64,000 bases of DNA from Elusimicrobiota bacterium. GTDB lineage: Bacteria; Elusimicrobiota; Elusimicrobia; UBA1565. The translations under genes and the position numbers were made by a program. The stretch spans positions 62,001 to 126,000 of the forward strand of contig JBAZVI010000001.1 of assembly GCA_041660925.1 (NCBI GenBank), given 5' to 3'. Below, piece after piece: positions 8,312 to 16,875 of this stretch. The notes beneath the pieces were generated by a model. The model had not been told where the DNA came from, did no database searches, and saw only the letters and a list, made by a program, of their open reading frames with translations. Position 1 is the stretch's first letter, and each line of letters begins with the position of its first letter.

Positions 8312-8786
8312 GGCGCCTCCCGGAAGCGCCCAGGGCCTTCGCGGCCTTCCGGACGGAGTCGACGATGTGCTGATAGCCGGTGCAGCGGCAGAGGTTCCCG
8401 CCCAGCGCCCTGCGGATGCTCGCCTCGTCGGTCTTCCCGCCCGCGCGCAGGTGCGCGGCGGCCGACATGAGCATGCCGGGCGTGCAGATCCCGCACTGCG
8501 CCCCGCCCTCCTCGAGGAAGGCCTTCTGCAGAGCGCTCATCTGCTTGAGCGTGCCCAGGGATTCGACGGTCTCGACGACCCGGCCGTCGGCCTGACAGAC
8601 CGGGATGAGGCAGCTGTTGACGGGAGCTCCGTCGAGAAGGATCGTGCAAGCGCCGCACTCCCCCTCGCCGCAGCCCTCCTTCGTACCGGTCAGGCGGAAG
8701 TCCTCGCGGAGCACGTCGATGAGCCGCTTGAACGGCTCGCCGCGGTAGGTCCTCTTCTTCCCGTTGACCTTAAGCGTGATGTTCAT
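8301..8786 (-). CDS. molybdenum hydroxylase 2Fe-2S subunit (XdhC/CoxS-like)
   Basis: 161 residues with the standard two-cluster layout: a plant-ferredoxin-type cluster (GCGEGECGACTILL plus a downstream Cys in NSCLIP) and the helical-domain cluster (CGICTPG and LGGNLCRCTGY). It overlaps the molybdenum subunit by 17 bases upstream and the FAD subunit by 11 bases downstream, so the three proteins are made together. It carries electrons from the molybdenum centre to FAD. Confidence 0.95.
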   Translation of the reverse strand: MNITLKVNGKKRTYRGEPFKRLIDVLREDFRLTGTKEGCGEGECGACTILLDGAPVNSCLIPVCQADGRVVETVESLGTLKQMSALQKAFLEEGGAQCGICTPGMLMSAAAHLRAGGKTDEASIRRALGGNLCRCTGYQHIVDSVRKAAKALGASGRRRAR

Positions 8787-11004
8787 GGGGTTCGGTGAGC
8801 GCCTTGCAGATCCGCTCGGGGAGCACCGGGAGCTCGGTGAACCAGCGGCCCAGGGCCTGCCGCAGCGCGGAGGCGACGGCCGGCGCCGGCACGTCCATGG
8901 GAAGCTCTCCGAGCCCCTTCGCGCCGAAGCCCCCGTAGGCGTAGGGCTTCTCGAGGATGAGCACGTCCATCGGCGGCGCGTCCACGGCGGTCGGGATGAT
9001 GTAGTCGGTGAAATGGGGGTTGCGCATGACGCCGTCGCGGTAGACGGGGTTCTCGAAAAGGGCGTACCCCAGTCCCTGCAGGGTCCCCCCCATGATCTGG
9101 CCCTCGGCGAAGCGCGGGTGGACGACCGTCCCGATCTCCTGCGCGGTCCAGACCTTGCGGACGCGGACCTCGAAGGTGAGCTTGTCCACCTCGAGCTCGA
9201 CGGCGAGGGCCGCGTACGCGAAACAGCCGTAGGCGTCTCCTTTATAGGTCTTGTCGTCCCAGACGATGCCCGGAGGGCGCTCGTACTGGACGATGGACTC
9301 CCGCGACGGGGCCCCGGCGAGGAAGCGGAGCGCGGCCCGGCGGAAGGCGGGCCGGGACGCGGGCACCGGGCCCACCGCCTTCACGAACTCCTCCCGGAGA
9401 CGGCGCGTCGCGCGCTCGACGAGGCGCCCGACCACCATCGTCGTCCGGCTGGCGACCGTGGGACCGCTGTCGGGGACCTTGGAGGTGTCGGGCTGCTGGA
9501 CGACGACCCAGTCGTAGGGCACGCCGAAGGCGTCGGCCGCGATCTGCGCGAAGACCGTCGAGGCGCCCTGGCCCATCTCGGTGGAGCCCGCCAGGACCCG
9601 CAGGCGCCCCTCGGCGTCGAGCGCGACCCCGGCCTTGCTGGCGAGGTAGTCCTCGCCGCTGCCGGTGAAGCCGCCGCCGTGATAGGCGAGCGAGAACCCG
9701 ATGCCGCGCCAGGTCGGAGCGCCGGCCTTCCGGTTCCAGGCCGCGCACTCCTTGCGGCGCCGGTCGAACCGGGAGCGCTTGGCGCAGGCCTCGAGGACGT
9801 CCTCGGCGCCGACGCTGTCCTTCAGCGTCTGCCCGGTGGCCGTGACCCCGCCCACGCGCAGGACGTTGCGCCGGCGGATCTCGACGGGGTCCAGCCCCAG
9901 GGCCTCGGCGAGCTTGTCCATGTGGAGCTCGGCCGCGAAAAGGGTCTGCGGGGCGCCGAAGCCGCGGAAGGCCCCGTTGGACGGGGTGTTCGTCGCGAAG
10001 GCCTTGGCGCGGATGCGCACGTTGGGGCAGTCGTAGGCGCCCGCGGCATGGATGGCGCCGCGCGAGATCACGACGGGGGTGAGGGTCATGTACGCCCCGC
10101 CGTCCATGGAGACCTCGATGTCCTGCGCGAGGAGCCGGCCGTCCCTCGAGACGCCCGTGCGGTGGCGTACCCGGGCCGGGTGGCGCTTGGTCGTCGACGC
10201 CATGTCCTCGGGCCGGTCGTAGATCATCTTCACCGGACGGCCGGACTTCCAGGCCAGCAGGGCCGCGTGGCCCGCGAGCACCGAGGGGAAGTCCTCCTTG
10301 CCGCCGAAGGCGCCGCCCGTGACGGCCTGCATCACGCGGACCTTCTCGGCGGGGAGGCCGAAGGCCTCCTGGAGGGCCTTGTGCACGTAATAGGGGCACT
10401 GGAGCGAGCCCAGCACCGTGAGGGTGCCGTCCTTCTCCACCCAGGCGGCGACGCCGTTGGGCTCGATGTACGCCTGCTCCTGGTGGGGCACGAGGTACTC
10501 GCCCTCGACCACCAGGTCGGCCTGCGCGAAGCCCGTGGAGAGGTCGCCCTTCTCGATGAGGATGTCCTTGAAGACGTTGTCCGGCTCGCGCACGAGCGCC
10601 TTGAGCGCCATGGACTCGTCGATGGTGAGCGCCGGCACGCGGGGCTCGTATTCGACGGTGACGTGCTGGAGGGCCTCATAGGCCCGCGCCCGGTCCGGGT
10701 GCGCGATGAGCGCGATGGGCTCCATCGGGTGCCGGACCTCCGTCGCCGCGAGCAGCGGCTGGTCCATGTCGATGCAGGCGACCACGTTGCGGCCGGGGAT
10801 GTCCTTGGCGACGGCGACGACGTACTCGGCCCACGGGAAGTGCGGGGCGTAGTGGATGCGCTTGATGCGGCCGTGGGGGATGGAGGAGCGGACGGTGACG
10901 CCGTAGAGACAGCCGGGAAGCTCGTAGTCGTCGATGTACTTGGCCGCCCCGACGAGCTTCTCGGGCCCTTCCTTGCGCGGGACGTCGGCTCCTACGGAGG
11001 CCAT
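8770..11004 (-). CDS. molybdenum hydroxylase large subunit (xanthine dehydrogenase family)
   Basis: 744 residues from ATG 11004. It has the aldehyde/xanthine dehydrogenase a/b hammerhead at the N-terminus and the molybdopterin-binding core: TGGAFGGKED (about 240), RGFGAPQTLF, STEMGQGAST and, near the C-terminus, YGGFGAKGLGELPMD carrying the catalytic Glu. With the FeS and FAD subunits it forms a hydroxylase acting on an N-heterocycle such as a purine. The split-subunit form differs from the fused enzyme at 11147, so this locus encodes two distinct hydroxylases back to back. A longer frame to 11559 is antisense shadow: TATAAT ends 7 nt before ATG 11004. Confidence 0.93.
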   Translation of the reverse strand: MASVGADVPRKEGPEKLVGAAKYIDDYELPGCLYGVTVRSSIPHGRIKRIHYAPHFPWAEYVVAVAKDIPGRNVVACIDMDQPLLAATEVRHPMEPIALIAHPDRARAYEALQHVTVEYEPRVPALTIDESMALKALVREPDNVFKDILIEKGDLSTGFAQADLVVEGEYLVPHQEQAYIEPNGVAAWVEKDGTLTVLGSLQCPYYVHKALQEAFGLPAEKVRVMQAVTGGAFGGKEDFPSVLAGHAALLAWKSGRPVKMIYDRPEDMASTTKRHPARVRHRTGVSRDGRLLAQDIEVSMDGGAYMTLTPVVISRGAIHAAGAYDCPNVRIRAKAFATNTPSNGAFRGFGAPQTLFAAELHMDKLAEALGLDPVEIRRRNVLRVGGVTATGQTLKDSVGAEDVLEACAKRSRFDRRRKECAAWNRKAGAPTWRGIGFSLAYHGGGFTGSGEDYLASKAGVALDAEGRLRVLAGSTEMGQGASTVFAQIAADAFGVPYDWVVVQQPDTSKVPDSGPTVASRTTMVVGRLVERATRRLREEFVKAVGPVPASRPAFRRAALRFLAGAPSRESIVQYERPPGIVWDDKTYKGDAYGCFAYAALAVELEVDKLTFEVRVRKVWTAQEIGTVVHPRFAEGQIMGGTLQGLGYALFENPVYRDGVMRNPHFTDYIIPTAVDAPPMDVLILEKPYAYGGFGAKGLGELPMDVPAPAVASALRQALGRWFTELPVLPERICKALTEPHEHHA

Positions 11005-11011
11005 CCTTGGT

Positions 11012-11017
11012 ATTATA
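11012..11017 (-). promoter_or_regulatory. -10 box of Mo-hydroxylase operon
   Basis: TATAAT on the minus strand, 7 nt before ATG 11004, consistent with a leaderless or near-leaderless operon mRNA. A TATGAT on the opposite strand in the same AT-rich patch could drive the divergent fused hydroxylase with a leader of about 115 nt. Confidence 0.5.
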
Positions 11018-11087
11018 TGATAAGAACGGAGCCGGAGAAGCGGGCGTTGTTTCCCCCTACCTTTCGGTGAAGGAGCGGGGGAGGGAG

Positions 11088-11121
11088 AATGCCCCCCACC
11101 CTGCCCTCCCCTCGGGGGAGG
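11088..11121. repeat. dispersed GC palindrome with CAGGGTGGGG arm
   Basis: CCTCCCC-TCG-GGGGAGG stem (11105-11121) with a CCCACCCTGCC flank, in the leader of the fused hydroxylase. The same unit in reverse orientation lies at 50857-50884, and a diverged one lies before the carbamate kinase (13724-13760). It behaves as a REP-like dispersed palindrome. Confidence 0.5.
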
Positions 11122-11146
11122 ACAGTGAGGAAAAACGGAGATGCCT

Positions 11147-13717
11147 ATGGACACCATCGTCCGCTGGACGCTCAACGGGAAGCCCCGGGAGTACCGCGGC
11201 TCCCCCGAACGCTCGCTGCTGCACCACCTGCGCGACGAGCTCGGGGTGACCTCGGCCAAGGACGGCTGCTCCCCCCAGGCGGCCTGCGGCGCCTGCACCG
11301 TGCAGGTCGGCGGCAAGGCGACGCTCGCCTGCGCGACGAAGATGGGACGGCTCGAGAGCGCCGAGGTCGTCACCATCGAAGGCCTCGACCCCTTCGTGCA
11401 GGAGGCCTTCGCGGAGGCCTTCGCCCAGAAGGGCGGCTCCCAGTGCGGCTTCTGCATCCCGGGCTTCATCCTGCGCGCCGACGCGCTCCTCAAGACGAAC
11501 CCCTCTCCCTCCCGCGAGGAAGTCGCCAAAGCGCTCCAGCACAACCTCTGCCGCTGCACCGGCTACGTGAAGATCATCGACTCCATCCTGCTCGCCGCCG
11601 AGGCCCTCCGGACCCGCAAGCCGGTCCCGGTCCCGAAGCAGACCGGGAAATGGGGCAGCCGCCTCCCGAAGTACGACATCAAGGACGTCGTGCTGGGCCG
11701 CCGCCCCTTCGTCGCGGACCTGAAGGTCCCCGGCATGCTCCACGCCGCCTTCCGCTTCAGCGACCACCCCCGCGCCGTCGTCCGGCGCATCGACGCCTCG
11801 AAGGCCCTGAAGCTCGCCGGCGTCGAGCGCGTCCTCACGGCCAAGGACGTCCCCGGGGACCGCGTCGTCGGCCTCATCGTGAAGGACTGGCCCGTCCTGA
11901 TCGCCGAGGGCGAGACCACCCATTACGTCGGCGACGTGCTCGCGGTCGCCGTCGCCGCGACGCGGGAGCTCGCGCGCGAGGCCGCCGCGCTCATACAGGT
12001 GGACTACGAAGTCCTCGAGCCCGTCCTCGACCCGCTCAAGGCGCTGGAGCCGGGCGCCCCGAAGGTCCATCCCGCCGGCAACGAGCTCGAGGTCTCCGTC
12101 GCGAAGAAGGGCGACGTCGAGAAGGCCTTCAAGGAATGCGCCCATATCGTCGAGCAGGTCTACACGACCCAGCTGGTCGAGCACGCCTTCCTCGAGACCG
12201 AGGCCTGCCTCGCGGAGCCCGACGCGGACGGACTGCGCGTCTACTCCCAGACCCAGGGCGTCTATGAGGACCGCAAGCAGATCGCGAAGCTCCTCGGCCT
12301 GCCGGAAGCGAAGGTCCGCGTCGTCCTCGTCCCCAACGGCGGAGGCTTCGGCGGCAAGGAAGACCTGTCGGTGCAGGGGCAGACCGCCCTGGCCGCCTGG
12401 CTCCTCAAAAAGCCGGTCCGGACCGCGATCACCCGCGATGAGAGCATCCGCCTCCACCCCAAGCGCCACCCGCTGCGCATGGAGTACAAGCTCGGCTGCG
12501 ACGCGCAGGGCCGCCTCCTCGCCCTGCGAGCCCGCATCGTCGGAGACTCCGGCGCGTACGCTTCGGTCGGCGGCAAGGTGCTCGAGCGCGCCTGCGGGCA
12601 CGCCGCCGGCGCCTACGACGTCCCCAACGTGGACATCCGCGCCGTCGCCGTCTACACGAACAACCTTCCCTGCGGCGCGATGCGCGGCTTCGGCGCCAAC
12701 CAGGCGACCTTCGCCATGGAGAGCGCCTTCGACGAGCTCTGCGAGAAGGGCGGCTTCGACCGCTGGAAGGTCCGCTGGGAGAACGCCCTGACCGAGGGGC
12801 GCGCCACCGCCACCGGCCAGATCCTCGACCGCAGCGTCGGCGTGCGCGCCACCCTTTCGGCGGTCCAGGAGGAGTTCTACAAGGACCCGAAAGCCGGGCT
12901 CGCCTGCGGGATCAAGAACTGCGGCATCGGCAACGGCATGAACGACGTCGGCAACGCGAAGATCTTCGTCCGCTCGCCCGAGCGCATCGAGCTCTACCAC
13001 GGCTGGACCGAGATGGGACAGGGGGTGCACACGGTCGCGGTGCAGACCTTCTGCGAGGAGACCGGCCTCCCGCCGGAGCTCGTGAGCGTCCGCACCGACA
13101 CCGCCGACGACGTCCCCTGCGGGATGACCACCTCCTCGCGGGCGACGAGCCTCGTCGGGCACGCGCTCATCGACGCCTGCAAGGCCTTCAAGAAGGACCT
13201 GAAGGAGAAGGGTCTCGCGAAGATGGCCGGCCTGACCTATCCGGGGACCTGGGTCTGCGACTGGTCCACGAAGCCGGGCGCGGACACCGGAGGCAAGCCC
13301 GTCTGCACCCACTACTCCTACAGCTACGCCTCGCAGGTCGTCCACCTCGACGAGAAGGGCGAGGTCCGGGAGATCGTCGCCGCCCACGATGCCGGGAAGA
13401 TCGTCAACCGCACCCTCTTCGAGGGCCAGATCGAGGGCTCTCTCCACATGGGCCTGGGCTACGCGCTCTGCGAGGAGCTCGAGCTCGAGGGCGGACGCCC
13501 GAAGAGCACGCGCCTGCGCGACCTGGGGATCCTGCGGGCGCACCAGACGCCGAAGCTGACGGTCATCGGAGTCGAGGTCCCCGACGTCCACGGCCCGCAC
13601 GGAGCCAAAGGCGTCGGGGAGATCGGCTTGGTGCCGACGGCCGGCGCCGTCGCCAACGCCTTGGCCAGGTTCGACGGGGTGCGCAGACGGTCCCTACCTT
13701 TGAAGAGGAAGAAATAA
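11147..13717 (+). CDS. fused 2Fe-2S / molybdopterin xanthine dehydrogenase-like hydroxylase
   Basis: 856 residues. The first 160 or so residues hold two 2Fe-2S sites: an atypically spaced GCSPQAACGACTV, then CGFCIPG and HNLCRCTGY. The rest is a molybdenum hydroxylase core with NGGGFGGKED, RGFGANQATF, WTEMGQGVHT and AKGVGEIGLVPTAGA with the catalytic Glu. An FeS-Mo fusion lacking a FAD domain, next to carbamate kinase and dihydropyrimidinase genes, resembles the selenium-dependent xanthine dehydrogenase / XdhD group used in anaerobic purine breakdown. That subfamily call is inference. ATG 11147 is preferred over ATG 11141 because GGAG lies 6 nt upstream of it. The gene is divergent from the three-subunit hydroxylase. 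Confidence 0.9.
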   Translation: MDTIVRWTLNGKPREYRGSPERSLLHHLRDELGVTSAKDGCSPQAACGACTVQVGGKATLACATKMGRLESAEVVTIEGLDPFVQEAFAEAFAQKGGSQCGFCIPGFILRADALLKTNPSPSREEVAKALQHNLCRCTGYVKIIDSILLAAEALRTRKPVPVPKQTGKWGSRLPKYDIKDVVLGRRPFVADLKVPGMLHAAFRFSDHPRAVVRRIDASKALKLAGVERVLTAKDVPGDRVVGLIVKDWPVLIAEGETTHYVGDVLAVAVAATRELAREAAALIQVDYEVLEPVLDPLKALEPGAPKVHPAGNELEVSVAKKGDVEKAFKECAHIVEQVYTTQLVEHAFLETEACLAEPDADGLRVYSQTQGVYEDRKQIAKLLGLPEAKVRVVLVPNGGGFGGKEDLSVQGQTALAAWLLKKPVRTAITRDESIRLHPKRHPLRMEYKLGCDAQGRLLALRARIVGDSGAYASVGGKVLERACGHAAGAYDVPNVDIRAVAVYTNNLPCGAMRGFGANQATFAMESAFDELCEKGGFDRWKVRWENALTEGRATATGQILDRSVGVRATLSAVQEEFYKDPKAGLACGIKNCGIGNGMNDVGNAKIFVRSPERIELYHGWTEMGQGVHTVAVQTFCEETGLPPELVSVRTDTADDVPCGMTTSSRATSLVGHALIDACKAFKKDLKEKGLAKMAGLTYPGTWVCDWSTKPGADTGGKPVCTHYSYSYASQVVHLDEKGEVREIVAAHDAGKIVNRTLFEGQIEGSLHMGLGYALCEELELEGGRPKSTRLRDLGILRAHQTPKLTVIGVEVPDVHGPHGAKGVGEIGLVPTAGAVANALARFDGVRRRSLPLKRKK

Positions 13718-13723
13718 CAAGGG

Positions 13724-13760
13724 GAAGCCCCCCTGCCCCGGCCCTTCCCCGCGGGGGAGG
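13724..13760. repeat. diverged REP-like GC palindrome
   Basis: CCTTCCCC-GC-GGGGGAGG stem with a CCCCTGCCCCGG flank, between the fused hydroxylase and the carbamate kinase. It is related to the element at 11088-11121 and could also act as an mRNA-stability hairpin. Confidence 0.4.
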
Positions 13761-13780
13761 GAGGCAATGAGGAGAATGTA

Positions 13781-14722
13781 ATGGGAAAGATAGCTGTTGT
13801 GGCCATCGGCGGGAACTCGCTCATCACGGACAAGGAGCACCAGACGGTGCCCGACCAGTACCAGGCCTGCGTGGAGACCTGCAAGCACATCGCCGAGATG
13901 ATCCGCCACGACTACGACGTGGTCATCACCCACGGCAACGGCCCGCAGGTCGGCTTCATCCTGCGCCGCTCCGAGCTCGCGAGCAAGGAGCTGCACATGG
14001 TGCCGCTCGACTCCTGCGGCGCCGACACCCAGGGCGCCATCGGCTACCACATCCAGCGCGCGCTCTACAACGAGTTCAAGCGCAACGGGATGAAGAAGCA
14101 GGCGGCCACCGTGGTGACCCAGGTCCTCGTCGACAAGGCCGACCCCGCCTTCAAGAGCCCCAACAAGCCCATCGGCTCGTTCATGTCCAAGGACGAGGCC
14201 GAGATGCGGCGCGCCAAGGACGGCTGGGACGTCGTCGAGGACGCGGGACGCGGCTGGCGACGCGTCGTCGCCTCCCCCCGCCCCGGGCGCATCCTCGAGC
14301 TCGACGCCGTTCGCGAACTGCTCGCCAGGGGCCTCGTCGTCGTGGCCGTGGGCGGAGGGGGCATCCCGGTCGTCGAGGGCCCGAACGGGGACCTCGTCGG
14401 CGCCGCGGCCGTCATCGACAAGGACTTCGCCTCGAGCCTCCTCGCCCGCCAGCTCAAGGCCGACCTCTTCGTCATCTCCACCGGCGTCGAGAAGGTCTGC
14501 CTCGACTTCGGGAAGCCGACCCAGCGAACGGTCGACCTCATGACCCTCGCGGAGGTCCGGCGCTACATGAAGGAAGGCCACTTCAAGCCCGGCAGCATGC
14601 TCCCCAAGATGCAGGCCATCGTCGAGTTCCTCGAGGGCGGAGGGAAGCGCGCCATCATCACGAACCCCGAGAACCTCGAGAAGGCGATCGCCGGAGGGAC
14701 GGGGACCCACGTCGTGCCGTAG
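13781..14722 (+). CDS. arcC: carbamate kinase
   Basis: 313 residues, full length for the family. Diagnostic segments are VVAIGGNSLI at the N-terminus, THGNGPQVGFILRR (about 50), ASPRPGRILE, VAVGGGGIPVVE, AAAVIDKDFASSLLA (the ATP/carbamoyl-phosphate region) and GSMLPKMQAIVEFL. It makes ATP from carbamoyl phosphate. Placed after the fused hydroxylase (63 nt gap, Shine-Dalgarno GAGGAG 7 nt before ATG), it likely harvests energy from carbamoyl phosphate released by purine or hydantoin degradation. The missing carbamoyltransferase-type gene would be elsewhere. Confidence 0.96.
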   Translation: MGKIAVVAIGGNSLITDKEHQTVPDQYQACVETCKHIAEMIRHDYDVVITHGNGPQVGFILRRSELASKELHMVPLDSCGADTQGAIGYHIQRALYNEFKRNGMKKQAATVVTQVLVDKADPAFKSPNKPIGSFMSKDEAEMRRAKDGWDVVEDAGRGWRRVVASPRPGRILELDAVRELLARGLVVVAVGGGGIPVVEGPNGDLVGAAAVIDKDFASSLLARQLKADLFVISTGVEKVCLDFGKPTQRTVDLMTLAEVRRYMKEGHFKPGSMLPKMQAIVEFLEGGGKRAIITNPENLEKAIAGGTGTHVVP

Positions 14723-14727
14723 GTCCT

Positions 14728-14841
14728 GAGAACCAACTCATTATCGTTCGGCCGCGGTCCCTAACCGGGCCGGATAGACCGAACGACATCGCACCCTTCC
14801 CCCTGAAGTCCCTGTCTGGCGGAGTGCGCTCCGGCTATCAT
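14728..14841 (+). promoter_or_regulatory. class-T promoter (TAG-34-TCC-27 variant) upstream of PilZ-like gene
   Basis: CCGGATAGACCGAAC (TAG at 14775), then AGTCCCTG (TCC at 14809, exactly 34 bp later), then TATCAT (14836-14841, 27 bp later), then 6 nt to ATG 14848. A CTGAGAACC block (14726-14733) lies further upstream than in the other members. See the finding on the shared promoter class. Confidence 0.65.
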
Positions 14842-14847
14842 CATGGC

Positions 14848-15309
14848 ATGAGAACACTCCCCCAGGCCGGCACCGCCCGCAAGGCGGCTACCGCACCCAA
14901 GCAGGAAAGGCGCAAGACGGACCGCACCCCGGCGAACGTCCCCTTGAAGGGTCCCCCCGCGGGGGAACTCAAGCCCGGAGGAGCCCTCGTGGAGCTCTCC
15001 GAAGGCGGGGCCGCCGTCCGGCTCGGCGTCCGCTACGAGAAGGGCATGGTCCTTCACCTGCGGCTGCCCAACGGCATCGACATCCAGGGAGAGGTCGTCA
15101 ACATCCTTCCGCTCGAGGACGGCACCTTCCGGCACGGACTCTGGGTCCATCGCGCGGGACCGGCGACGCCTCAGATCCTTCCTCCTTACATGGGTCGCAA
15201 GCGCGTCAAGGCACCCGCTCAGGCCGCGGCGCCCGCGCCGGCCCCCGTCGCGACGGAGGAGCCGGCCGAGGACGAAGAGGAGATGCGGCTTCTGGGCGGT
15301 TCGAACTAG
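14848..15309 (+). CDS. PilZ-like domain protein
   Basis: 153 residues. An N-terminal ERRKTDR-type arginine motif, LVELSEGGAAVRL and IDIQGEVVNILPLEDGTFRHGLWV fit a PilZ fold, which in many proteins binds cyclic di-GMP. The Arg pair and the (D/E)LSEGG motif are present in recognisable form. The C-terminus is an Ala/Pro linker and an acidic tail ending EEEMRLLGGSN. ATG 14848 rather than the upstream in-frame 14824 is chosen because TATCAT ends 6 nt before it (leaderless). It shares its promoter architecture with exported-protein genes downstream, so it may be co-regulated with them. Confidence 0.7.
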   Translation: MRTLPQAGTARKAATAPKQERRKTDRTPANVPLKGPPAGELKPGGALVELSEGGAAVRLGVRYEKGMVLHLRLPNGIDIQGEVVNILPLEDGTFRHGLWVHRAGPATPQILPPYMGRKRVKAPAQAAAPAPAPVATEEPAEDEEEMRLLGGSN

Positions 15310-15312
15310 GCA

Positions 15313-15339
15313 GGGAATCCCCAAACGGGGGATTCCCTG
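15313..15339. terminator. bidirectional hairpin AGGGAATCCCC / GGGGATTCCCT
   Basis: A perfect 11-bp stem with a 5-base loop between the convergent PilZ-like gene (ends 15309) and the long minus-strand operon (ends 15350). It has no U-run on either strand. Same core as the hairpins at 4544 and 46839. Confidence 0.6.
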
Positions 15340-15349
15340 GAGCTCCGAG

Positions 15350-16864
15350 TCAGCGAACCAGGCAGGAGGCGGCGTCCTTGCCGCCGGCGCGCAGGCAGTC
15401 CGAGCGCATCCGCGCGCGCCAGAGCCGGTCTGAGCGGACCCGTTCCCACTCGAGGCGCTCGTCGAGCTCCAGCGCCTTGAGCTTCGCGTCGATCTCCGCG
15501 GCCGTCAGCGTCAGCCCGAAGACGCCCAGCACCCGGTTCAGGACGGCGCGGGCGCCCTTTCCGCGCAGCTCGAGGAGCACGGTCCGCTGCTGCGCGGGCG
15601 TCACGAGCCCGGGATCGAGCTCCGAGCGGTAGTACGGCCCCACGAAATCCCGCTCGAACGCTTCCGGAGACTCCTCGAAGAACTTGAGCGACTTCGCGTA
15701 ATGAGACTCCAGGAAGCCGTCCCGCCGGGCCTCCGCCTTCTTCAGAGCGACGGTGAGCGTCTTCGCGGCGGCTCCACGCGCGCGCCGCAGGTCCCGCCGA
15801 AGCGCCCGCGTCTCCTCGTCGAGACGGCGATGGACGTCGGCGTAATAGCGGTATTGCAGGTACCAGGCGTCGAGCTCGTTGACGAGCATGTTGGTCCCGC
15901 CGCCGCGGCTCAAAGCGTCCGCATGCCCCCCGACACCGTGCAGGAGGAGGCCGGCCAGCTGCTCAGGGGAGAGCGCCCGTCCGTCGGAACCGCGCACGTT
16001 GATGAAGGCCTTGCGCAGGGGTTCGTGGATGTAGTTCTCGTCGCGCGCGCCGTCGGTCGTCCACTCGACGCGAACGCCGCGCTCGAGGGCCTCCACGACG
16101 CGGGAGGCGTCGGCGCAGGCCGTCAGTCCCGGCGTCTGGGGCCGTCCGCGCCCGGAGACGGGAGCGACGATGCTCCTCAGGGCGGCGATCGTCCGCGGGT
16201 CGTGCCGCGGCGTCCCGTCCTCCTTGCGCAGCGCCTCCAGCCCGGCGATCTTCTCGAGGACGGCGGCCTGTTCCTTGTCGCGCGCGGGGGCCGCCGGAGC
16301 GAGCTTCCCGCGGCGTCGGGGAGCGGAGGCTCCGCCCGCATCGACCGCGAGGGGTTCCTCCCCCGGCACGCGCGCGCCGTCGAAGAAGCGGGCGAGCGCG
16401 GCGGGAGCGTCTTTCGGGTCCAGGGAGGCGATGCGCTCGAGCTCGCGCCGACGGCGCAGCGCCAAGGCGCCCGCCGTGACGGAGGGAGGGACGGCGATAT
16501 GGGCCTTGAGCGCGTCCGCCAGGAACTGCTCGGGAGAGAGCGTCGCGGCGGCGTCGCCGCAGAAGGCGTCCCAGCGCTCCCGCGAGAGGCCGAGCGGGAA
16601 CATGGAGGGTTCGTCGTAGCGCGCACGGCAGGAATGCTGTGCGAGGGCCAGGATGTCCGGCGCCTCGAGACGCGCCTTGCAGGACCCGGCCCAGGCGTCC
16701 GGGTCGAGCGCGTAGTGCGCGGCGTACGGCGCGCGATACTCCGCCTGGCAGCGCTCGAACTCGACCTCGAGGATCCCTCGCCGTCCGGCCGGCGCCGCCT
16801 CCGCGCTCGCCGCGAGGAGGACGGCGCAGGCCCAGGACAGCGCGAGAACGGCCGTCGCGCGCAT
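15350..16864 (-). CDS. exported protein with degenerate zincin-like motif
   Basis: 504 residues with a clear signal peptide (about 1-23, ending AEAAPA). The N-terminal third has regularly spaced cysteines (CQAEY, SCKARL, SCRARY, FCGDAA). A conserved-looking block reads LLLHGVGGHADALS and then NELDAWYLQYRYYADV. It occupies the position of HExxH...E in the exported zincin-like protein at 57619, but has HGVGGH with no Glu, so it is probably not a classical metalloprotease. A coiled-coil-like, Arg-rich region follows. It is the last gene of the minus-strand operon, 11 nt after the M50 gene. Its function is unknown; a protease-derived binding or scaffold protein is possible. Confidence 0.75.
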   Translation of the reverse strand: MRATAVLALSWACAVLLAASAEAAPAGRRGILEVEFERCQAEYRAPYAAHYALDPDAWAGSCKARLEAPDILALAQHSCRARYDEPSMFPLGLSRERWDAFCGDAAATLSPEQFLADALKAHIAVPPSVTAGALALRRRRELERIASLDPKDAPAALARFFDGARVPGEEPLAVDAGGASAPRRRGKLAPAAPARDKEQAAVLEKIAGLEALRKEDGTPRHDPRTIAALRSIVAPVSGRGRPQTPGLTACADASRVVEALERGVRVEWTTDGARDENYIHEPLRKAFINVRGSDGRALSPEQLAGLLLHGVGGHADALSRGGGTNMLVNELDAWYLQYRYYADVHRRLDEETRALRRDLRRARGAAAKTLTVALKKAEARRDGFLESHYAKSLKFFEESPEAFERDFVGPYYRSELDPGLVTPAQQRTVLLELRGKGARAVLNRVLGVFGLTLTAAEIDAKLKALELDERLEWERVRSDRLWRARMRSDCLRAGGKDAASCLVR

Positions 16865-16875
16865 GCTTCAGGCCC

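Noticed and set aside
11147..13717. Possible selenocysteine use in the fused xanthine-dehydrogenase-like protein
   Set aside because: No in-frame TGA interrupts the gene. The selenium dependence of this enzyme type is a labile cofactor ligand that cannot be read from sequence.
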